Position numbers and translations under genes: made by a program. DNA of 64,000 bases from positions 868,001 through 932,000 of the forward strand of contig NZ_CP107968.1 of NCBI RefSeq assembly GCF_036084755.1, in the 5' to 3' direction. The notes under the pieces were generated by a model, which searched no databases, was not told where the DNA came from, and saw only the letters and a list, made by a program, of their open reading frames with translations. This document shows positions 51,024 through 58,750 of this stretch, in pieces (within the stretch, counting starts at the first letter, position 1; each line of letters begins with the position of its first letter). Origin of the DNA: Streptomyces sp. NBC_00370 (lineage in GTDB: Bacteria; Actinomycetota; Actinomycetes; Streptomycetales; Streptomycetaceae).

Positions 51024-53582
51024 TTACCAGCCGGAGTTGCCGGCTCCGCGCGTGATGGCGAATCCGCCGCTGCTGTTCAGGCCACCGGAGGCGGCGCCGC
51101 TGACCGTGACACCGGAGAAGGTGCCGGATCCCGCGGACTGGATCTCGATGCCGTAGAGACCGGTGTTCTGGATCTTGATGTTCTTCAGGGTCAGATTGCT
51201 GACGGTCTTGTTGAAGGAGATCAGCACCCCGCTGTAGGTGGAGTCGACGATGTCGATGTCCTGGACGAGGACGGGCGCTGTGATGTCGGAGGAGTCGGCG
51301 TAGATCCACAGGGCGCCGAACTTGCTCTGCCAGTTGGGTTCGAAGCCGCCGGTGCGTTGGAGTGTGTTGCGCTGCACGGAGGTGGTGCCGCTGAACGGGA
51401 CCGGTGCGAAGCGGCTGCTGATGGCGATGCCGGCCGAGCCGGTGACGGTGTCGGAGAGGAGGTTGTCCTCGACCCGGTTGGCGTTGCCGCCGTAGATGCC
51501 CACGGTGTTGGCGAGCAGCGGCACCTGCACGGTGTTGAAGCGGAAGGCGCTGCGGGTGACGGCCTGGCCCTCGGAGAACATCGCGAGGCCGTCGTCGCCG
51601 GTGTTGCGGATGCTGGAGTCGCGCAGCTCGGTGTCGGTGGTCCCCTTGTGGAGGTTGACGCCGTCGGCGAAGGTGTCGCGGATGCGCAGTCCGGTCGCGT
51701 ACAGGCCGTTGGTGGGGGCGTCGATCCACAGACCGACCTTGGTGTGTTCGATCCAGATGTTCTGGAACGTCGAGCCGTTGCCGAAGTTGCCTTCGATCCC
51801 GGCGTCGAAGTTGGCGTCGTCCCGGTAGGACACGTCACCGGCGATGGTCAGGTCCTGGACGGTGCTGGTGCCGCCCTGGCCGAAGAGGCCGCCCTTGCCG
51901 TTGCTGCCGCGCAGTACGGTCGACCAGACGCCGGCGCCGCGCAGGGCGATCCCGGTGAGGTTCACATGGCCGGAGATGTTGTACGTACCTGCGGGCAGCC
52001 AGAGCCCCTTGCCCTGCGATTTCACGTTCTGCACGGCCGAGTTGAGGGCCGAGGTGTCGTCGCTGTTGTCGTTGGCGGTGACGCCGAGGGTGGTCGCGGA
52101 GACGAAGCCGGCCGGCATGGCCTGGTCGGCGGCGACGGTCTCGGTCTCGACGAGGTCCAGGGTGTACGAGGCGGCCGTGTCGCCCGCGTCCTTCTGGAAC
52201 TTCAGCACGGTCCCGGCGGGGAAGCTGCCGATGAGGGCGTGGGTCTCGTCGAAGAAGTGGTGGCCGGAGCCCTGCGACGCGTCGTTGTTGTACGGGTAGG
52301 CGCCGTACACCCAGCTGTACTTGGTGGTCAGGTCGAGGTCGCGGACGTGGGTGGAGCCGGCGTAGACGCTGAGGGTGGCGGAGGGCGCGGTGTCCGGCAG
52401 CGAGTAGCGCAGGGTCAGCGCGTTGGCGGGCTTGGTGAGGGTGAACTGGACGTACTCACCGGTGCTGTCGAGGACGACCGCCTTACGGCCCGACGCCTCG
52501 GACGGCACCGAGAGGTAGGTGCGGTCGGGGCCGATGGTGGAGGCGTTGGTGGTGCCGGACTCCGCCTCGTACGTGGTGTACGGGACGGTCGCGCCACGGG
52601 TGGCGCCGGCGGCGGAGCCGGTGACGGTGATGCCGTCCAGTTGCAGGGCGCCGTTGTCACCGGACTCGGTGCGCAGCGTCAGTGTGTTGAGCTGGGCGCG
52701 CAGCGGGGCGTCGGTGGTGGCGTCCTTCCACGCCCCTGAGGTGCCGGGCAGCGAGAGCTGACGGACCTTGGTGCCGTTGGCGGTGAGGGTGATCGTGGCG
52801 GCCGATCCGCTGTCGGTGCGGTAGCGCACGACCACCGGATAGGTCTTGGCGGAGGCGGTGTTGACGTCGTACACGGTCCGGGCGCCGCTGGTGGTGAAGC
52901 CGGTGAGATAGCCGCTGCCGGTGAAGCCGGTCGCGGAGGTCGCGACGGACGCGCCCCCGGAGAAGTAGGCGCTCTCGGCCTGGAGGGCGGGCGATCCGGC
53001 GGGCGGGTCGGTCGGCGGGTCGGTGGGCGGATCGGTCGGTGTGCTGTCCGGGGTCGTGGCGACGACGTTGTCGAGGTTGATGTTGCCGCTGTCGGCGGTG
53101 GTGAAGGTCAGGGCGACGGTGTTGGCGCCCTGCCGGTAGGTCAGCTGCTCGTCATGGGTGGTCCAGCTGTCCCAGTTGGCCGTGGGGGGCAGGCTCACCT
53201 GGCGAACCTTGGCGCCGTTGAGGTAGAGGCTCAGCGTCATCGTCGCCGTGGTGCCGTTGGCGTAGCGGATCTTCACCGACCCGCTGCCGGCTGCCGCCGA
53301 CTGGACGGTGAACGAGGTCGAAGCGCGGCCCTTGTTGGCGTCGGTGTAGCCGCCGACGAAGCCGCTGCCGGTGTAGCCGGGGTGTTCGGTGGAGACGGCG
53401 GCGCCGCCGGACAGCGCGGCCGACTCGGCCTCCAGTGTGCTGCTCGCCGCGTGGGCGCCGGGCGCCAGCGGCCCGGTCAGCGCGTAGGCCAGGGCGCAGA
53501 TGAGGGCCACCACCAGGGCTGCCATGCGCAGAAGGGACGGGGAGTGAAGCGGGGTTGGGCGTGTTCTCGGTGCTGGTGACAC
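51024..53582 (-). CDS. Secreted GH87 alpha-1,3-glucanase (mycodextranase family) with two N-terminal CBM-like domains
   Basis: An 852-residue exported enzyme (GTG 53582, GGAAGG upstream). Signal peptide to about AHA-A at 45. Two carbohydrate-binding jelly rolls follow (CBM6/35-like: TLEAESAALSGGAAVSTEHPGYTGSGF at about 48-175; LQAESAYFSGGASVATSATGFTGSGYL at about 195-315), joined by a TDPPTDPPTDPP linker. The C-terminal part is a right-handed beta-helix with DTFADGVNLHKG (D640) and NTGDDGLAMFS (D663, D664). The 23-residue spacing between the first Asp and the DD pair agrees with the catalytic triad of GH87 alpha-1,3-glucanases. It attacks fungal cell-wall alpha-1,3-glucan or mutan. Confidence 0.88.
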   Translation of the reverse strand: MSPAPRTRPTPLHSPSLLRMAALVVALICALAYALTGPLAPGAHAASSTLEAESAALSGGAAVSTEHPGYTGSGFVGGYTDANKGRASTSFTVQSAAAGSGSVKIRYANGTTATMTLSLYLNGAKVRQVSLPPTANWDSWTTHDEQLTYRQGANTVALTFTTADSGNINLDNVVATTPDSTPTDPPTDPPTDPPAGSPALQAESAYFSGGASVATSATGFTGSGYLTGFTTSGARTVYDVNTASAKTYPVVVRYRTDSGSAATITLTANGTKVRQLSLPGTSGAWKDATTDAPLRAQLNTLTLRTESGDNGALQLDGITVTGSAAGATRGATVPYTTYEAESGTTNASTIGPDRTYLSVPSEASGRKAVVLDSTGEYVQFTLTKPANALTLRYSLPDTAPSATLSVYAGSTHVRDLDLTTKYSWVYGAYPYNNDASQGSGHHFFDETHALIGSFPAGTVLKFQKDAGDTAASYTLDLVETETVAADQAMPAGFVSATTLGVTANDNSDDTSALNSAVQNVKSQGKGLWLPAGTYNISGHVNLTGIALRGAGVWSTVLRGSNGKGGLFGQGGTSTVQDLTIAGDVSYRDDANFDAGIEGNFGNGSTFQNIWIEHTKVGLWIDAPTNGLYATGLRIRDTFADGVNLHKGTTDTELRDSSIRNTGDDGLAMFSEGQAVTRSAFRFNTVQVPLLANTVGIYGGNANRVEDNLLSDTVTGSAGIAISSRFAPVPFSGTTSVQRNTLQRTGGFEPNWQSKFGALWIYADSSDITAPVLVQDIDIVDSTYSGVLISFNKTVSNLTLKNIKIQNTGLYGIEIQSAGSGTFSGVTVSGAASGGLNSSGGFAITRGAGNSGW

Positions 53583-53615
53583 GACGGTGTGTCCTTCCAG
53601 GAGGGGGGACAGGAG

Positions 53616-54503
53616 TCAGCCCTTGAGGCTGCCTGCGGTGAGGCCGGAGATGATGCTGCGCTGGAAGATCAGGAACAGGACGAGCAGCGGCACACTGGCC
53701 ATCACCATGCCCGCGAGCAACTGGTTCGCGGGCATGTCGAGGGAGAGCCGGTTCAGCGCCACGGTGATCGGCTGCCTTGCCGGGTCGGGCAGGACGAGCA
53801 TCGGCCAGAGGAAGTCCTTCCAGACTCCGACGACCGCGAAGATGGACACCACGGCGAGGACCGGGCGGGAGAGCGGCAGGATGACGGAGACCAGGACCCG
53901 TACGGTGCCGGCGCCGTCGATCCGTGCGGAGTCGAGCAGTTCGCCGGGGATCTGGTCGAAGAACCGCTTGAGTATGAAGATGTTGAACGCGTTGGCGCAG
54001 GCCGGCAGCCAGATCGCCCACGGGGTGTTGATGAGGTTGACGTGCAGCAGCGGCACGTCGACGACGGTCAGGTACGTCGGTACGAGCAGCGCTGAGACCG
54101 GCAGCATCAGGGTGGCGAGCATCATGCCGAGGACCACGTTGCCGAGCACGGGCCGCAGTTTCGACAGCGCGTACGCGGCGGCGACGTCCACGACCAGCTG
54201 GAGGAGCCAGGCGCCCGCCGCGAGCAGGAGTGTGTTGAGGAAGTACCGGCCGAGTCCGACGCTGGACCAGGCCTGGGAGTAGCTGTCCGGGTGCCAGGTC
54301 TGCGGCAGCAACGTGGGGTGCGGGGCGGCGAGTTCGGCGGAGGACTTGAGCGCGCCGGTCGTCATCCAGTAGAGCGGGAAGACGAAGGCGAGGGTGAATC
54401 CGGCCAGGGTCGCCGTGAGGACGAAGCGGTAGAGGAACCTGCCGGTGCGGCGGGTCATCTCGGTCGGGGCTATCAGGGTGCGTACGGGCGTTTCCGCTGC
54501 CAT
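53616..54503 (-). CDS. Sugar ABC transporter permease, MalG type
   Basis: A 295-residue six-helix permease. The EAA loop that contacts the ATPase is visible as GELLDSARIDGAGTVRVLVSVILPLSRP. The first helix is ATLAGFTLAFVFPLYWMTTGALK. It pairs with the MalF-type permease upstream (8-base gap) and the lipoprotein at 55499. No ATPase gene is in the locus; in Streptomyces sugar importers of this class usually share the MsiK ATPase encoded elsewhere. Sits in the inner membrane. Confidence 0.94.
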   Translation of the reverse strand: MAAETPVRTLIAPTEMTRRTGRFLYRFVLTATLAGFTLAFVFPLYWMTTGALKSSAELAAPHPTLLPQTWHPDSYSQAWSSVGLGRYFLNTLLLAAGAWLLQLVVDVAAAYALSKLRPVLGNVVLGMMLATLMLPVSALLVPTYLTVVDVPLLHVNLINTPWAIWLPACANAFNIFILKRFFDQIPGELLDSARIDGAGTVRVLVSVILPLSRPVLAVVSIFAVVGVWKDFLWPMLVLPDPARQPITVALNRLSLDMPANQLLAGMVMASVPLLVLFLIFQRSIISGLTAGSLKG

Positions 54504-54511
54504 GGCGGTGG

Positions 54512-55486
54512 TCAGCTCCTGGTCCGGGTGAGGCGCAGATAGATGCCTGCGAAGGTGCCGAGCACCACGAAGAGCAGCGTGCTCATGGCGCTGGCCAGGC
54601 CGAAGTCGTTATAGACGAAGGCGTAGCGGTAGAGCAGCAGCAGGACGGTGACCGTCGCGTCGTCGGGGCCGCCGCCGGTGAGGACGAACGGCTCGATGAA
54701 CACCTGCATCGTGCCGATGATCTGCAGCAGCAGCGTGATCATCAGGATGAAGCGCATCTGCGGCACGGTGACGTGCCACAGTCTGCGCGCGATGGACGCA
54801 CCGTCCAGCTCGGCCGCCTCGTACAGCTCACCGGGGATGCCGCCGAGCGCCGCCAGGTAGATCAGGGTGGTGGTCCCCATGTTGGCCCAGGTGGAGACGA
54901 GGACCAGGGAGACCATCGCGAGGTTCTGCGACTCCAGCCACTGCTGTGCGGGCAGGTGGAAGACGCCCAGCACGTTGTTGAACAGGCCGGGTCCCGGGTC
55001 GTAGAACCAGCGCCACAGCAGCATCGTGACGATCGGCGGCAGCATCACCGGCAGGTAGACGGTCATCCGCAGATACGACCTGGCGTGCCGGAACTCGTTG
55101 AGCACGAGGGCCGTCGCGAAGGGCGCCGCGAAGCCGAAGACCAGCGCCAGCAGGGTGAAGTAGCCGGTGTTGCGCCAGGCCGTCGTGAACAGCGGGTCTT
55201 CGAAGAGCCGTTGGAAGTTGTCGAGCCCCACCCACCTGGCCGGTTCGGCGAAGTTGACCTGCTGGAAGCTCAGCAGGACGCCCCGCACGATCGGGTACCA
55301 GGAGAAGAGCGCGAAACACAGGATCCCGGCGGCGAGGAAGAGATAGGCGACCGCGTTCTCCCGGATCCGGCGTGCGCGCCGGCCGGCCGGGCGGTGCGCC
55401 GGTCCTCCGTCGCTCTTCGCGCGGCTTCCGGCGGATCCGCGTACGGGGGTGCGCGGGGTGGTGGAGGGGGGTGCGTCCGTTGCCAT
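54512..55486 (-). CDS. Sugar ABC transporter permease, MalF type
   Basis: A 324-residue permease with a basic cytoplasmic N-terminus (RRARRIRENAVAYLFLAAGILCFALFSWYPIVRGVLLSF) and the coupling loop GELYEAAELDGASIARRLWHVTVPQMR. The end TLLFVVLGTFAGIYLRLTRTRS is typical. It starts 12 bases after the binding-protein gene, so both belong to one transcript with the MalG-type permease. The neighbours indicate alpha-1,3-gluco-oligosaccharide import, an inference from context only. Confidence 0.94.
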   Translation of the reverse strand: MATDAPPSTTPRTPVRGSAGSRAKSDGGPAHRPAGRRARRIRENAVAYLFLAAGILCFALFSWYPIVRGVLLSFQQVNFAEPARWVGLDNFQRLFEDPLFTTAWRNTGYFTLLALVFGFAAPFATALVLNEFRHARSYLRMTVYLPVMLPPIVTMLLWRWFYDPGPGLFNNVLGVFHLPAQQWLESQNLAMVSLVLVSTWANMGTTTLIYLAALGGIPGELYEAAELDGASIARRLWHVTVPQMRFILMITLLLQIIGTMQVFIEPFVLTGGGPDDATVTVLLLLYRYAFVYNDFGLASAMSTLLFVVLGTFAGIYLRLTRTRS

Positions 55487-55498
55487 TCTCAGGTCAGC

Positions 55499-56860
55499 TC
55501 ACTTGACCGTGGCGAGGATGGTGTCGACCTTCTTCTGGGCGTCGCCGAGGAGCTGGTCGAAGTCCGCGTCCTTCTTGGTGAGTACGGCCTGCATCACTCC
55601 GTCGAGGACGGTGTATATCTGCTGTGCGTTGGGCGGCTCGACCTTGACGGCGACCTGCGGGCTGCGGTCGACGAAGGGCTTGTAGTTGGCCTGCGGCACA
55701 TTGGCGTACTTGGTGTGGATCGCGTCGTTCTTGGTCTGCGCGGCGCCGTCGAAGAGGTTGGGCTGGGGCAGTCCGATCGGTACCCCGAGGGCGGCGAACT
55801 TCTTGGTGTTCGCCTCTTCACGGTCGGGGTTGAGGTACTTCCACTGGATCCACTGGAGCCCCGCCTTGATCTTCTCCGGGGATGCCTTGGGGTTGAACAT
55901 GAAGCCGTCGCCGCCGCCGAGGGTCGCGGTGCCGGGCAGCGCCGCCAGGCCGAACTCGTCGTACTTGCGCTCGAACTGCTTGACGATGGTGGGGATGTTG
56001 TCCGGGCCCGCCATGTACATCCCGAGCTTGCCGGCGCCCATCAGCTTCTGCACGTCGCCGATCTCCAGGAGCTGGCGGGTGCCCATGCTGTTGTCGGTCC
56101 AGCGCATGTCGTGCAGGGCCTGGAGCGCCTTGTGCCCCGCGTCGCTGTTGAACGCGGCCTTCCAGCTGCCGCCCTGCTGGGTGGCGACGTCGCCGCCCAT
56201 GGAGTAGATCCACGACGTGAGGTGCCAGCCGCCCTGGTTGTTCTTGCTGTAGTCGGCGTAGCCGACGGTGTCGTCGCCGAGCGCGCTGATCTTCTTGGCG
56301 TCGGCGCGCACCTCTTCCCAGGTGGTCGGCGGGGTGTCCGGGTCGAGTCCGGCCTTCTTGAACAGCTCACGGTTGTAGAGCAGACCGAGTGAGTAGTTGC
56401 CGGTGGGCAGGCCGTAGACCTTGCCGTCGCTCTTGAAGACGTCCTGGAGCGCCGGGCGGATGTCGTTGAGGTACGGCACGCCCTTGAGGTACGGGGTGAT
56501 GTCGGCGGCCTGGTGACGCTGGATCAGTCCGGCCGGGTCGGTGAAGTAGACGTAGAACACGTCCTCCAGCTGGCCGCCCGCCAGCTTCGCCGCGAAGGTG
56601 TTGGGGTCCATCTGGCCCTCGTGGGCGACGACCTTGATCTTCGGGTGGCTCGCCTCGAACTGCTTGACCAGCTCTTCGTAGTCCTTGCGGTCGGCGGGCT
56701 GGGTCTTGGCGGGCATGCCGTTGACCGTGATCGTCACGACGCCGTCCTTGCCCACCCCGCTCCCGCCGGACCCGGACGAGCCGCCGCAGCCGGCGAGTCC
56801 CAGGGTGAGGGCGGTGGCCGCGGCCACACCGAGGGCTTGGCGTCTTGTGATGCCGTCCAT
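55499..56860 (-). CDS. Sugar ABC transporter substrate-binding lipoprotein
   Basis: ATG 56860 gives 453 residues. The leader has a twin-Arg-type TRRQAL start and a lipobox LAGC with C25 as the lipid anchor, so it may be a Tat-exported lipoprotein. The mature part is a cluster-B (family 1) sugar-binding protein: VTITVNGMPAK..., YEELVKQFEASHPKIKVVA, and GLPTGNYSLGLLYNRELFKKAGLDPDTPPTTWEEV. It catches oligosaccharides released outside and passes them to the two permeases. First gene of the locus; its promoter region has two candidate LacI sites at 56954-56982. Confidence 0.93.
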   Translation of the reverse strand: MDGITRRQALGVAAATALTLGLAGCGGSSGSGGSGVGKDGVVTITVNGMPAKTQPADRKDYEELVKQFEASHPKIKVVAHEGQMDPNTFAAKLAGGQLEDVFYVYFTDPAGLIQRHQAADITPYLKGVPYLNDIRPALQDVFKSDGKVYGLPTGNYSLGLLYNRELFKKAGLDPDTPPTTWEEVRADAKKISALGDDTVGYADYSKNNQGGWHLTSWIYSMGGDVATQQGGSWKAAFNSDAGHKALQALHDMRWTDNSMGTRQLLEIGDVQKLMGAGKLGMYMAGPDNIPTIVKQFERKYDEFGLAALPGTATLGGGDGFMFNPKASPEKIKAGLQWIQWKYLNPDREEANTKKFAALGVPIGLPQPNLFDGAAQTKNDAIHTKYANVPQANYKPFVDRSPQVAVKVEPPNAQQIYTVLDGVMQAVLTKKDADFDQLLGDAQKKVDTILATVK

Positions 56861-56938
56861 GGAGATCCCATGCCTTCCTGCAACGGGTTTGCGTGACTTG
56901 CAGGGGCACGGCCTCTGCGTCATCTCAACGGCGCTGAC

Positions 56939-56982
56939 AGTAAAAGTGAATGACGCAAGAAGTCAATGAGTCTGCGCAAGAA
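56939..56982 (-). promoter_or_regulatory. Promoter of the ABC genes with two LacI-type sites 21 bp apart
   Basis: On the minus strand, TTGACT (56961-56966) and TTTACT (56939-56944) with a 16-base spacer form a fair promoter. CGCAAGAA occurs at 56954-56961 and again at 56975-56982, exactly 21 bases apart, so both face the same side of DNA and flank the -35 box. The same octamer is in front of the LacI gene. Repression by steric block is the likely effect. Confidence 0.6.
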
Positions 56983-57032
56983 CTTAATCTGCGCCTCGGT
57001 CGCCCGTAACACACCGTCACTAGGGCGGACAG

Positions 57033-57069
57033 CACCGAGGGGCCCGGCGGACGGCCGGGCCCCTCGGTG
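57033..57069 (-). terminator. Perfect 16-bp hairpin after the LacI gene
   Basis: CACCGAGGGGCCCGGC (57033-57048) and its exact inverse (57054-57069) with a 5-base loop. It follows the regulator stop by 37 bases and insulates it from the ABC promoter beyond. Confidence 0.85.
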
Positions 57070-57106
57070 GCTGCGGGTGGGACGAACGGGTGCGGCGCCG
57101 CCGCCG

Positions 57107-58126
57107 TCACCTGCTCCGGGAACGCGACGGCGGGGCCGTTGAACTGCGCACAATCAGCTCCGTGTCGAACATCATCGACTCCCCCTCCGTCGCGTGACCC
57201 TTCATCTGCGAGACGAGTGAGGCGATGGCGGCAGCCGCCATCGCCTGCACCGGCTGGCGGGCCGTCGTGAGCGGCGGGTCGGTCGCGACCATGTACGGAG
57301 AGTCGTCGAAACCGACGACCGACAGGTCCTCAGGGACCCGCAGACCCTGCCGCCGCGCCGCGCGAATGGCGCCGAGCGCCAGTGCGTCGCTTGCGCAGAC
57401 CACCGCGGTGACCCCGCCCTCCAGGAGCCGCGGCAGCGCCGTCGCGCCGCCCTCCATCGAGAACAGCCCGTGCGCGACGAGCTTGCGCCAGTCCCCCTCG
57501 CTGTCGCCCTGCCGGGCGCGGAACGCCTGGTAGCCGGCGAGTTTGTGGGCCGACGGCACATGGCCGACCGGCCCCAGGATCATGCCGATCCGCCGGTGGC
57601 CGAGCGCCGAGAGATGGGCCAGCACCTGCTGCGCCGACGCTGCGTCGTCGATGGACACCTGCGCCACCCCGGCGTTCTCGTCCGCCGCGTTGAGCAGGAC
57701 GATCGGTATCTGGCGCTCGCGCAGCGCCCTCCCCTGCTCCGGTCCCGCGTCGGCGTAACTGGCGCCGATGAAGATGATCCCGCCGACGTTCTGTTTGAGG
57801 ATCATGTCGATGTAGTGGGCCTCGGAGACGCCGTCCGCCGTGCGGGTGCAGAGCACCGGGATGAAGCCGCGCTTGTTGAGCAGTCCCGCCAGCGCCTCGG
57901 CGAAGGCGGGAAAGATCGGATTCTGCAGGTCGGGCACGACGAGCCCGACCAGCGCCGCCCGCTCCTGCTGCAACTGGCGGGGCCGTTCGAAACCGCAGAC
58001 GTCCATGGCGGTCAGCACCGCGTCCCGGGTCGCCGGTGACACGTCCGTGGCCCCGTTGAGCACCCGCCGCGCCGTGGTCTCGCTGACGCCGGCGAACTCG
58101 GCCACCTGAGAGAGTCTTTTCTTCAC
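57107..58126 (-). CDS. LacI-family transcriptional regulator
   Basis: A 339-residue protein, GTG start. Helix-turn-helix: RLSQVAEFAGVSETTARRVLNGATDVSPATRDAV, with the hinge-side helix FERPRQLQQERAALVGLVVPDLQNPIFPAFAEAL leading to a periplasmic-binding-protein-like sensor domain that ends SVVGFDDSPYMVATDPPLTTARQP. It should bind an oligosaccharide inducer from the neighbouring uptake system. The paired CGCAAGAA-type sites before its own gene (58150-58179) and before the ABC genes make both the probable targets, i.e. self-control and repression of the alpha-glucan genes. Confidence 0.94.
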   Translation of the reverse strand: MKKRLSQVAEFAGVSETTARRVLNGATDVSPATRDAVLTAMDVCGFERPRQLQQERAALVGLVVPDLQNPIFPAFAEALAGLLNKRGFIPVLCTRTADGVSEAHYIDMILKQNVGGIIFIGASYADAGPEQGRALRERQIPIVLLNAADENAGVAQVSIDDAASAQQVLAHLSALGHRRIGMILGPVGHVPSAHKLAGYQAFRARQGDSEGDWRKLVAHGLFSMEGGATALPRLLEGGVTAVVCASDALALGAIRAARRQGLRVPEDLSVVGFDDSPYMVATDPPLTTARQPVQAMAAAAIASLVSQMKGHATEGESMMFDTELIVRSSTAPPSRSRSR

Positions 58127-58149
58127 GCCACCAACGTACCAACTGACTG

Positions 58150-58179
58150 CGCAAGAAATGAAGGATGTTTACGCAAATA
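58150..58179 (-). promoter_or_regulatory. Two candidate LacI sites upstream of the LacI gene
   Basis: CGCAAGAA at 58150-58157 and CGCAAATA at 58172-58179, 22 bases apart, match the pair before the ABC genes (21 bases apart). The longer context around the first, CTGCGCAAGAA, repeats at 56972-56982. They lie 24-53 bases from the regulator start, fitting autoregulation; the divergent gene at 58238 could also be affected. Confidence 0.55.
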
Positions 58180-58237
58180 GCCAACACATACTGGCGCGGA
58201 ACATCGGATGTCAGCGGCGGCTGGGAGAGTGGTGGTC

Positions 58238-58657
58238 ATGACGGGCGACGAGGAGACCGGGACGCGGGCAGCCGAGATCCGGGTGGCCTTCGAGGGGCTG
58301 CTGCAGATCCGGCGGCTGACGAACGAGGGTCCGGGTGATCCCGCCGCCGTCCCCGCGGAATGGGAGCTGACGCGCATGGTCCGCGCCGTGACGCTCACGC
58401 TGGAGGCAGCGGGGCACGCCCGGTGCGCGACGGACGGCTCGGACGCGCCGCTCACGACGGGGTTCCGGGTCACGGACGGCGAACGGCCGGGGACGGTACG
58501 GGTGGAGTGGCTGGGTCCGGCGGGCAGCGGCGCGGCCCAGGAGGAGGAACACGCGCTCACGGCGTGCGCCGCCGCGCTCGGCCGGATGGGCTGGGAGGCG
58601 CTGCTCTACCGCGGCCCGCGCAGACGGCGGTTCCTGGAGGTCGAACCGGCAGGCTGA
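58238..58657 (+). CDS. Hypothetical protein
   Basis: A 139-residue soluble protein I cannot assign. ATG 58238 has GGGAG 9-13 bases upstream and is preferred over ATG 58208. The sequence is acidic with an alpha/beta pattern: RAAEIRVAFEGLLQIRRLTNEG, WELTRMVRAVTLTLEAAGHA, VRVEWLGPAGS, EHALTACAAALGRMGWEALLYRGPRRRRFLEVEP. The end resembles small regulatory-ligand folds seen widely in Streptomyces hypothetical proteins, but there is no motif to rest on. It is divergent from the LacI gene. Confidence 0.65.
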   Translation: MTGDEETGTRAAEIRVAFEGLLQIRRLTNEGPGDPAAVPAEWELTRMVRAVTLTLEAAGHARCATDGSDAPLTTGFRVTDGERPGTVRVEWLGPAGSGAAQEEEHALTACAAALGRMGWEALLYRGPRRRRFLEVEPAG

Positions 58658-58697
58658 CACGGCGGACGCATTCCGGCGCGGGACACGCGCCCTGAAC

Positions 58698-58733
58698 GGG
58701 ACACGCCCCGGGCGAGTGCCCGGGGCGTGTCCC
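58698..58733. terminator. Perfect 16-bp hairpin between convergent genes
   Basis: GGGACACGCCCCGGGC (58698-58713) pairs exactly with 58718-58733 around a 4-base loop. It lies between the hypothetical gene and the end of the GH55 gene and is likely a two-way terminator. Confidence 0.85.
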
Positions 58734-58750
58734 GTGCCGGCCTGGGCCGG

